The notes beneath the pieces were generated by a model, which worked only from the letters and a program-made list of their open reading frames with translations, was not told the origin of the DNA and ran no database searches. A DNA stretch of 64,000 nt from Opitutus sp. GAS368 (lineage in GTDB: Bacteria > Verrucomicrobiota > Verrucomicrobiia > Opitutales > Opitutaceae), in contig CAMDOF010000021.1 in the NCBI GenBank assembly GCA_945903465.1, forward strand, positions 1 through 64,000, read 5' to 3'. How positions within the stretch are numbered: the stretch's first letter is position 1; each line of letters starts with the position of its first letter. Position numbers and translations under genes: made by a program. Of this stretch, positions 8,799 to 15,695 are shown in pieces.

Positions 8799-8820
8799 AT
8801 CTTCGGCTCCAAGTCTCTGG

Positions 8821-8851
8821 CCGGCCCAGTGCACTCGGGCCGGCTTTTTTC
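8821..8851 (+). terminator. Intrinsic terminator of the epimerase-isomerase operon
   Basis: GCCGGCCC (8821-8828) pairs with GGGCCGGC (8838-8845) across a 9-nt loop and is followed directly by six T residues. It lies 22 bp after the isomerase stop and before the convergent tetR stop. The T-run is only on the plus-strand side, so it should stop the plus-strand operon. Confidence 0.85.
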
Positions 8852-8879
8852 TGCGCAACGCGCGGAGACGACGGTCGGC

Positions 8880-9557
8880 TCAGGTACGCGGTCGGGGCGG
8901 CCTCGAAGATTGGCTCTGGGGGGGCCGCACGATCCCGTCGAAGACGAGGCCCAGCACTTGCCGACACCCAACCGCTTTTACCCGGGCATCGCCTAAATCT
9001 AAGTTGAGACTTTGCGAGAGTGAAAAGCGGTTGGAATGATAGATGAAGCAGAGGCCGATAAAGTGAATCATCAGGTGCGGCACATCGAGATCAGGTCGGA
9101 AGGTCCCCGTCGCGACCCCCGCCTGCACCGTCTCGCGAAATTTCTCGAGGAAGGGGTTTTTAGTCAGGAGATGGTTCGCCTTGGTCAAGTGACGCCCTTT
9201 TTCCAGGTTCTCCCACTGCAATAAACGGGTGAACTCAGGCTGCGCATCGAGAAAATCGAAGTAGCTCTCGAGCAGGCTCGCCAGTTTGGCCCGGGGGCAC
9301 GCACCCCGCTCCATCGCCTCGAATTCAATCCCCTCGATCCGCTGGTAGACCTCAACCAAGGCCGCCTCAAAAAGCGCATCTTTGCTTCCGAAATAATGAT
9401 AGACCATCCGTTTGTTGACCCGCGCCTTCTTGACAATCTGGTCCACCGAGACCGCATGAAACCCATGGTCGGAAAAGAGCGTAATAGCCGCCCGCAGAAT
9501 GCGCCCGCGAGTCCGGCCAGGGTTGCGCGAGCTGGGATTAGGCGAAGATTTCAACAC
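8880..9557 (-). CDS. TetR-family transcriptional regulator
   Basis: A 225-residue regulator if translation starts at the GTG at 9557; the frame is open up to 9599, but the extra residues are Cys/Arg-rich and unlike the family. The N-terminal DNA-binding domain contains GRILRAAITLFSDHGFHAVSV, then the recognition region VNKRMVYHYFGSKDALFEA, both standard TetR features. The C-terminal ligand domain is helical, with LLQWENL and FIGLCFIYHSNRFS. It is convergent with the catabolic operon. A stretch 55-120 bp upstream of its start carries phased GTTAC repeats matching half-sites found before three neighbouring genes, so it is the obvious candidate for autoregulation and local control. Confidence 0.9.
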   Translation of the reverse strand: MLKSSPNPSSRNPGRTRGRILRAAITLFSDHGFHAVSVDQIVKKARVNKRMVYHYFGSKDALFEAALVEVYQRIEGIEFEAMERGACPRAKLASLLESYFDFLDAQPEFTRLLQWENLEKGRHLTKANHLLTKNPFLEKFRETVQAGVATGTFRPDLDVPHLMIHFIGLCFIYHSNRFSLSQSLNLDLGDARVKAVGCRQVLGLVFDGIVRPPQSQSSRPPRPRT

Positions 9558-9611
9558 ACGATTGAACGTGACGGATCGGCGTCGGCAGCAAAAGCACAAA
9601 CCCCGGTCTCT

Positions 9612-9677
9612 GGTTACTTAACCGGTTACTTAGCCGGTTACTCATTACGCTCCCGCATCAGTTACCCCGGCCGTTAT
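9612..9677 (-). promoter_or_regulatory. 12-bp-phased GTTAC repeats upstream of tetR
   Basis: GGTTACTTAACC (9612-9623), GGTTACTTAGCC (9624-9635) and GGTTACTCATTA (9636-9647) are three consecutive 12-bp units. GTTAC starts at 9613, 9625, 9637 and again at 9661, and GTTAT at 9673, all in the same 12-bp register with one register (9649) empty. On the coding strand of tetR this reads AGTAAC-N6-AGTAAC-N6-AGTAAC, the same half-site and spacing as the operator at 2921, but as direct instead of inverted repeats. An autoregulatory site is inferred. Confidence 0.6.
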
Positions 9678-9721
9678 TTAATCCGAGCCGAAGCGTTCGG
9701 ACCGCCAACGGAAACCGATCT

Positions 9722-10882
9722 CTATTTCACCGGAACCGCCACAATTTCCACGCTGGCCGCCCGCCCCGCGTGACCAAGACTTTTCACGCCTAGCGCCGAG
9801 GCGGCGGGCGGGCGCATCGGATCAAAATAAACTCCCCGGATATCACCCAGCACCGAGCGGGCCGCGGGGTCTGCCAAATAATAGGTTGCCTTGGCGAGAT
9901 TTCGATAGCTGCTACCCGCCTCAAAAAGGGCTGAGCCCAGCCCCTCGAAAATTAGCTTCATTTGCTCACGGGGCCCGCGTTCAGACGCGCTCGTAATCGC
10001 GCTAATAAAAACAAGCGGTGTACCCGCGGCGACCGTTGCGATATGGCAATAGCGAGGCGACTTGGTCAGCCACGGAAACCAATCGTACGTGATCGGCTCA
10101 CGGAAATTCGCGAGCGCCCGCGCCGAGACGACGATCTCGATCTCGGCATAGAGATCGCTCACCCATTCGACGAGACTGAGCGGCGGAGCCTCCGCTCCCT
10201 CGAAACTGGCCACGACTGCTCGGCGCGCCGCGACATGGTCCGCAAACGGCGTGATGAAGGCACGCACTTGCACGATATCAGTTTTTTTAAGTCCGAGATG
10301 AGCTACGCTCCGGTGGAGCCCGGCCATGGTGAGGCTCACCGCTGAAGCTAGGTCCGTACCCTTTTCTGCCTGGCCGGAGATAAAGATTTTACCGCCCGCT
10401 GGCAGAATCGCCGCACCCCGACGGGCGACGGCCGCCGTGGAGGCAGTGTCGTCAGTAACCGCGACCGCCTCAAAAGCCACGATCGCGCGGGGCGTTGTCA
10501 AGGGAGTACGCACCAAAGTAAAGGCCGGCAGCGCGGCCGCGAAACGGGCCGCGACCACCGCTTCGACGATCGCGACCGCCTCTTCCCGCGCGACATAAGC
10601 GTGGAGCCTAACCACCCGAGTGAAATCGCTGCCACCGGCTACGAGGACACGTTCCAGTGCGGCCAGCGCCCCCAGCGTATCCGCACGCGCTTCTCCTTGG
10701 GGGTCCGCGGAGAAAACTTGGGGCGTGAAGAGCAAGGGCGCATCCGCCACCCGCACGAAGTGCCCCGCACCCGTCGCGGCATTTTTTTCGCTGCGGTGGA
10801 TAATCGACATAGGTGGAGGAGCCGGGGCCGCTTTGAGGGAAAGGATCGATGAAAGCGCGAGGAGAGTGCGGGGAAATCTCAT
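9722..10882 (-). CDS. Exported tandem RidA-domain protein
   Basis: A 386-residue protein with a short hydrophobic N-terminus resembling a signal peptide (MRFPRTLLALSSILSLKAAPAP) and two RidA (YjgF/UK114) domains, roughly residues 25-145 and 150-386, the second with an insertion or a third degenerate unit. The RidA arginine that binds the imine substrate is expected after PA in the last strands. The first unit reads LPAFTLVRTP and the second PAASALGVKS, so neither keeps it. Enamine/imine deaminase activity is therefore doubtful. The ATG at 10882 was preferred to an upstream TTG. An imperfect copy of the AGTAAC-N6-GTTACT motif lies 37 bp upstream. It is divergent from the ceramidase-like gene. 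Confidence 0.8.
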   Translation of the reverse strand: MRFPRTLLALSSILSLKAAPAPPPMSIIHRSEKNAATGAGHFVRVADAPLLFTPQVFSADPQGEARADTLGALAALERVLVAGGSDFTRVVRLHAYVAREEAVAIVEAVVAARFAAALPAFTLVRTPLTTPRAIVAFEAVAVTDDTASTAAVARRGAAILPAGGKIFISGQAEKGTDLASAVSLTMAGLHRSVAHLGLKKTDIVQVRAFITPFADHVAARRAVVASFEGAEAPPLSLVEWVSDLYAEIEIVVSARALANFREPITYDWFPWLTKSPRYCHIATVAAGTPLVFISAITSASERGPREQMKLIFEGLGSALFEAGSSYRNLAKATYYLADPAARSVLGDIRGVYFDPMRPPAASALGVKSLGHAGRAASVEIVAVPVK

Positions 10883-10918
10883 ACGCAAATCAGGATGTTA
10901 GTTTTGGAAATAATTTCC

Positions 10919-10936
10919 AGTAACTTCACCGTTTCA
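10919..10936 (-). promoter_or_regulatory. Candidate TetR operator before the RidA gene
   Basis: AGTAAC-TTCACC-GTTTCA has the same half-site and 6-bp spacer as the motif at 2921, with two mismatches in the second arm. The spacer shares A and C at its fourth and fifth positions with the sites at 2921 and 11192. It lies 37 bp upstream of the RidA gene start. Confidence 0.45.
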
Positions 10937-11191
10937 TCGACGGACCTTCCGTGGCTGGCGGCTCTTTCAACGTCACTCGGACCTCTCCACGATCATGGGA
11001 TCGGGAGTGGCCGCGGATCGCCGATCTGCTCGGCCGAGTCCTAACCTCAACCCATAATCTCGGACGCGGTGGCACCCCAAAAAAACGTGAACGTCCCAAG
11101 GGCCGCGGCTCTCCCCATCAAACCGTCCCTCACGACCTGTCGTACCCGGTGCGCGACGCGCCGCCCACTTTGTGAATCCCCTTGCCTCACG

Positions 11192-11209
11192 AGTAACTCA
11201 ACGGTTACA
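11192..11209 (+). promoter_or_regulatory. Candidate TetR operator before the ceramidase-like gene
   Basis: AGTAAC-TCAACG-GTTACA differs from the perfect repeat at 2921 only in the last base of the right arm. It ends nine bases before the ATG at 11219. The rest of the divergent intergenic region (10883-11218) shows no gene. As at 2921, the motif occupies the place where a ribosome-binding site would be expected. Confidence 0.55.
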
Positions 11210-11218
11210 CCGCCTCTC

Positions 11219-12607
11219 ATGTTCCCCTTCCCCTCGCTCCAGGTTTTGCCTCGCTCCCTCTGGCTTTTGCTTGCTCTCGCCACTACGATCACCGCGCCGG
11301 GCGCCACCGCGACTTGGCAAGCAGGCACCGGCCGGGAAAAAATCACGCCACCCGCTGGCCTGTGGATGACCGGTTACGCCTCACGCGATCGGCCGGCCGA
11401 TGGCGCCGCCCAAGAACTTTGGGTGAAGGCACTCGCGATCGTCGATCCCGCCGGCAACCGCGGCGTCGTCCTCACCCTCGATCTTTGCGGGATTACGCGG
11501 GAGATCACCGAACACGTCGCCGCCGAGTTGGTTCGAAAGTACCGCCTGCCCCGCAGCGCCATCATGACCAATGTCTCGCATACCCACTGTTCACCTTTCC
11601 TCGGTGGTAATCTCAAAGGCCTGCGGATCCTGCCCGCCGATGGCCTCGCCAAGGCGGAGGCCTACGGACGCGACCTTGAACAACGCATGATTCGCGCGGC
11701 CACGTACGCGCTCGAGCACCTCGCCCCCGCGACGATCAGCTGGGCCGAGGGCGAGGCGACGTTTGGTTTTAACCGCCGGGAAAATTCTGAAAAGGACGTC
11801 TCCGCTCTGCGCGCGGCCGGAAAATTAAAAGGCCCCTTTGACCCACGCGTTCCCGTGCTTGCCGTGCGTGCCGCCAATGGAGAACTCCGCGGGCTGCTCA
11901 TTTCCTACGCCTGCCACAACACCACGCTGTCCTTTTTTCAATGGCACGGCGACTACGCCGGCTGCGCCCAAGCTGAGTTGGAAAAACGCCATCCGGGAGC
12001 CACGGTTCTTTTCGCCATTGGGTGCGGCGCCGACATCAATCCCGCTCCCCGGCGCGAAGTCAGCATGGCCGAGCAGCACGGCCGCGATCTCGCTGACGCC
12101 GCCGATCGCGCGCTGGCTTCCCAGATGAGGAAAGTCGAGGGCACGTTCAACTCGGCGCTGGAAGACATCACGCTCGTATTTTCAGGGAGACCGACGGAAG
12201 AAAAACTCCGCGAAGCTCGCGAGAAAGATCAGGCGAATAAGGAAATGTATCAAGCGTGGTCCGCGGCGGTGACCGAGGATTTCGCTAAAAAAGGCGAAGC
12301 CGCGCTGCGCTACGAATATCCCGTGCAAGCGTGGAAGATCGGTAACCTGACTTGGGTCGCGCTCGGCGGTGAAGTGGTCATCGACTATTCATTCCGACTG
12401 CGCAGCGAACTCGGTCCCAACCTCTGGGTGTTTGGCTACTCCAACGATGTGATGGCCTACATCCCGAGCGAACGCGTACTCAAAGAGGGCCGCTACGAAG
12501 GCGATACTTCCATGGTTCCTTACGGCAAGCCCAGCGCATGGTCACCCGGAATTGAAGAGAAAATCATCAGCAAGACGCGCGAGCTGGTGGCTCGGACGCA
12601 AAGGTAA
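11219..12607 (+). CDS. Neutral/alkaline ceramidase-like amidase (N-terminal-domain type), secreted
   Basis: A 462-residue protein with a signal peptide (residues 1 to about 31) followed by WQAGTGREKITPPAGLWMTGYA, the usual start of the neutral/alkaline non-lysosomal ceramidase N-terminal domain. Family metal-site features include NVSHTHCSPFLGG, SYACHNTTLS and HGDYAG. It is much shorter than true ceramidases because the C-terminal Ig-like domain is missing, as in many bacterial proteins of this family whose substrates are unknown. It probably hydrolyses an N-acyl amide outside the cytoplasm. Its promoter region carries the same motif as the NagA/NagB-like operon, which links extracellular amide cleavage with intracellular amino-sugar catabolism. 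Confidence 0.85.
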   Translation: MFPFPSLQVLPRSLWLLLALATTITAPGATATWQAGTGREKITPPAGLWMTGYASRDRPADGAAQELWVKALAIVDPAGNRGVVLTLDLCGITREITEHVAAELVRKYRLPRSAIMTNVSHTHCSPFLGGNLKGLRILPADGLAKAEAYGRDLEQRMIRAATYALEHLAPATISWAEGEATFGFNRRENSEKDVSALRAAGKLKGPFDPRVPVLAVRAANGELRGLLISYACHNTTLSFFQWHGDYAGCAQAELEKRHPGATVLFAIGCGADINPAPRREVSMAEQHGRDLADAADRALASQMRKVEGTFNSALEDITLVFSGRPTEEKLREAREKDQANKEMYQAWSAAVTEDFAKKGEAALRYEYPVQAWKIGNLTWVALGGEVVIDYSFRLRSELGPNLWVFGYSNDVMAYIPSERVLKEGRYEGDTSMVPYGKPSAWSPGIEEKIISKTRELVARTQR

Positions 12608-12665
12608 CGCGCGCCGGTCCACGTCGACCTGAGGTCTTTTAACCAAGGCCTCAAACCACGGCCAG

Positions 12666-12988
12666 CCACGCGCGGTCGGGCCACGCGCGGTCGGGCCACG
12701 TGTGTTCGGGCGACGCGCGGTCGGGCCACGTGTGGTCGGGCCACGCGCGTTCGGGCCACGCGCGGTCGGGCCACGTGTGTTCGGGCGACGCGCGGTCGAG
12801 CCACGCGCGGTTGGGCCATGCGCGGTCGGGCCACGCGCGGTCGGGCGACGCGCGGTCGGGCCACGCGTGTTCGGGCCACGCGTGTTCGGGCCACGCGCGG
12901 TCGGGCCACGCGCGGTTGGATGACGTGCGGCCAGCCACGTGCGGTTGGGCCACGCGCGGTCGGGCCACGCGCGGTCGGGCCACGTGCG
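12666..12988. repeat. 15-bp minisatellite, about 21 units
   Basis: Tandem units of CCACGCGCGGTCGGG with variants such as CCACGTGTGTTCGGG and CGACGCGCGGTCGGG run head to tail; one unit near 12925 is a base short. Variants occur in short runs, suggesting slippage and local duplication. Because 15 is a multiple of three, several frames stay open across it and would give repeats such as ARGPT or ARPRV, but no frame has a gene-like start or flank. It begins 59 bp after the ceramidase-like stop codon. Confidence 0.92.
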
Positions 12989-14114
12989 CCCCGCCTCGAC
13001 GAGTCCGACGGCGCTCGATCGGTCCGAGATTGTTTGGATAAATCCCGCGCGCACCGAGCCGCGCCAAAGGTCAACCGATTGACGGCGAGCGGACGGGCAC
13101 GGCATGCATCGAGTCAACCGCAATGGGCCGGCGCAACGGGGTCCGCGTTTTTCTTCATCACGTTCTAAATTGCGTCCAGTGACCGCAGGAACCGGCTGCT
13201 CATCTTCGCCCGCCAGTCTGGTCCGATAGGCTCAGGGCTCTTGGCCCCGAGCGCGCCCCTCGGCGGCGGCGGACCAATTGTGCGCACGTGCGCACAATTG
13301 ATCAGGTCCCATTTTCGGGGCCATTCGCAACTCTCCGATTCGCCTCCCGCCGCCCAACTCTCGGCGCTCAACCGGTGGCAGCTCGGCTGGCCTTGGCCTA
13401 GATTGGTTGCGATCGGCTTGCGCCCCGGGGTCCGGTTTCCGGCTCTCTGCAGAGCGGGGGTCCGGACAGCGTTGCTGACATCGGCGGCGCAGAATTTTCA
13501 TTCAAGATGGTTATGAAAAAAACGTCAGGTTATCGATCGCGCCGAACACTGGTCGGCGTGTGGCTGGCGATTTCGCCTTTCAGGATCCGGAAAAAATGAG
13601 TGATGGCGGGCGCGGATCTGACCTGAGAAAGAAACTTTTGGATGTATCAGTTGGGCGGGCGGAGGGTGGGGGGGGGCGCCTTGATTCGGGGGGCGCTCGC
13701 GAAAGAGCACCGATCAAAGTGAAATCTACGTGCTTCCGCGCGCACGGGGGGAGCGCGTCACGAAATTATCGATGGCTGACTTCATAATAAATGGGAGCGG
13801 CGCGCGACCTGACAGAGGAAAATGCGCAAAGGAATAAGATCCCCTTCCGCTGGTCCGCCTTGGCTGGGCTAGTCTGGTCCGCCTTGGCTGGGAAATTCTT
13901 CCCCTCACAAAATTACCTGCGCTCCCCAGGCAATTTTATGCGGAAGGCCGAGACCAGAACGGTGAGGCCGGAAAAAGCGTGCAGCCATTTTTCACCACGC
14001 TGGGCCTGGAGATTTTAAAATTACCGCTGCCAGCTTTGATGAAAAACAACCGTCGTTTTAAGGGAAGTGGTCGGCGCAGAACATACGATTCACCGCGGGT
14101 CCGCCGACCGGTGG
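12989..14114. other. Long non-coding gap between convergent genes
   Basis: About 1.1 kb without a credible gene. Open frames are short and Arg/Pro-rich. It contains the perfect palindrome at 13275-13300 and a 19-bp direct repeat CTGGTCCGCCTTGGCTGGG at 13850-13868 and 13874-13892. It may be decayed mobile-element or gene debris, but no family was recognised. Confidence 0.45.
13275..13300. repeat. 26-bp perfect palindrome
   Basis: CAATTGTGCGCAC is followed immediately by its reverse complement GTGCGCACAATTG, with no spacer. The flanking bases do not extend the symmetry. It is not near a start codon, and no T-run follows on either strand, so it is neither an obvious operator nor an intrinsic terminator. 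Confidence 0.85.
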
Positions 14115-15683
14115 TTACGGCACTTCGTTTTTCCGTTTTCCTGACTTAACGACTTTACCAGCGGCCGAGGCCTTCTCGTCTTGGGCTTTCAACCACGTTT
14201 CGTAGCTCTTAGCGCTCCCACCGACATACTTGTAAGAATCAAAGATCGCGCCCTTACCGAGCGCACGCGGGTCCTGCTCAGCGCGCAGCTGCGTCATCAT
14301 GCGATCGGCCAGTTCCCGCATCTTGCCAGCAAACGCCGGATCGCCCGCCACATTATTGACTCCGGCCGGATCACTTTCCAAAAGATAAAACTCCTCCGCT
14401 GGCCGCTTTCCAAGGGAAAGCTCATAATAATATCCGCCGATCGCTTTGACGATTTCCTTGGTGGGACTCGCGTCGACATTACCGAAGTCGGTCTCAGGAT
14501 TTCCCGCCGGCCAGCGATCGGGAAAATAGTTGCGCACGTATAAGAACTCTTTCGTCCGAATAGCGCGGACCGGGTAGCCCCAGTCGTTGGGGCGGCCGAT
14601 GTCGTGGCGCTCCTTGGCCACGACGATGGCGTCCCGCGCCGCCTCCACCTGGCCGCTCTTTTCGGAGCGAAGAATACTTACCAGGCTACGTCCGGTCATT
14701 TGCGGATGCCGAGGCAGGCCCGCCAATTCCAGGAACGTCGGCGCGAGGTCCGTCATACTGACGAAATCATCCACGACCCGGCCTGGTTTAATTCCTGCCG
14801 GCCACCGCGCGAGCCACGGCAAGTGAAAGCCATCCTCGTGAATCTGGCCCTTGACGTAGGGGAAGGGCATTCCGTGATCAGAGGTGACGAGCAGCAGGGT
14901 GTTATCCAACTCGCCGGCGGCCTCCAGCAGTTTGATAACTCGCCCCAGCACCGCATCGCCTGACTCGACCTCGATCGCGTAGTCGGCGAGATCACCCCTC
15001 ACCGCAGGCAGGTCGGGCAGGTAAGGTGGGACCCGCACGTCGCTTAATTTTTTTCCGAGCCGCACGCCTGAGTTGAGTTCATAGGCGCGGTGCGGCTCAT
15101 GCAGACCCAACCAGAAGGAAAACGGTTGATCGCGCGATCGTGCTTTGAGCATCGCTTCAAAATTTTTCACATAATCGTTACGGGAGATGCCACTGGCGAC
15201 ACGCTCGTTAGTCGTGAATTCATCGAAGATCGGACCCGCCGGATTCCGCTTCCAGCCACCCGCCTTGAAATCACCGGGGCCCCAGCCCTTGCCGACCAAG
15301 CCCACCGCATAGCCCGCTTGCTCCAACAAATCGGGATAACCGGCAAACTTACTCTGGAAAATTCCATTATGACAGGCCGCTTCCTCCAGTTGCCACGTGT
15401 TCCTCCCGGTGATGACGGTTGCGCGGCAAGGGCTGCACTTGGGGTTCGTCGTGTAGGCATTGGTGAAGCGCACTCCTTCCCGAGCGACTCGGTCCACGTT
15501 TGGTGTTTTCACCCAGGTGCTGCCATAAGCACCCGAATCACGCCACCCCCAATCATCGAAGATAAAGAAGACAATGTTCGGTCGCGATGGGGTGCGCGGC
15601 AACGCGACCGCGGCGAACGACTGGAGCGGTAGCGCCGTGGCGAACGCGCCAAGCTGAAGAATAAAAATGAGGATTTTTTTCAT
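14115..15683 (-). CDS. Sulfatase (type I, formylglycine-dependent), secreted
   Basis: A 522-residue sulfatase with an N-terminal signal peptide (about residues 1-25). It has the metal-binding start RPNIVFFIFDDWGWRDSGAYG and the formylglycine motif CSPCRATVITGR with C83 as the residue to be oxidised. The length and C-terminal region (YYELSLGKRPAEEFYLLESDP) match the N-sulfoglucosamine/heparan-type sulfatase branch, but the substrate cannot be fixed from motifs. It acts outside the cytoplasm and needs a formylglycine-generating enzyme or anaerobic maturase, which is not in this window. It is 12 bp downstream of the PHP-type gene on the same strand, so they probably form an operon. Confidence 0.92.
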   Translation of the reverse strand: MKKILIFILQLGAFATALPLQSFAAVALPRTPSRPNIVFFIFDDWGWRDSGAYGSTWVKTPNVDRVAREGVRFTNAYTTNPKCSPCRATVITGRNTWQLEEAACHNGIFQSKFAGYPDLLEQAGYAVGLVGKGWGPGDFKAGGWKRNPAGPIFDEFTTNERVASGISRNDYVKNFEAMLKARSRDQPFSFWLGLHEPHRAYELNSGVRLGKKLSDVRVPPYLPDLPAVRGDLADYAIEVESGDAVLGRVIKLLEAAGELDNTLLLVTSDHGMPFPYVKGQIHEDGFHLPWLARWPAGIKPGRVVDDFVSMTDLAPTFLELAGLPRHPQMTGRSLVSILRSEKSGQVEAARDAIVVAKERHDIGRPNDWGYPVRAIRTKEFLYVRNYFPDRWPAGNPETDFGNVDASPTKEIVKAIGGYYYELSLGKRPAEEFYLLESDPAGVNNVAGDPAFAGKMRELADRMMTQLRAEQDPRALGKGAIFDSYKYVGGSAKSYETWLKAQDEKASAAGKVVKSGKRKNEVP

Positions 15684-15695
15684 GGGGAAAATAAA

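Noticed and set aside
12520-13123. Open frames across the minisatellite that would encode ARGPT- or ARPRV-type repeat proteins
   Set aside because: The unit is 15 bp, so several frames on both strands stay open automatically. None has a convincing start, ribosome-binding site or non-repeat domain, and one unit is a base short, which would break the phase.
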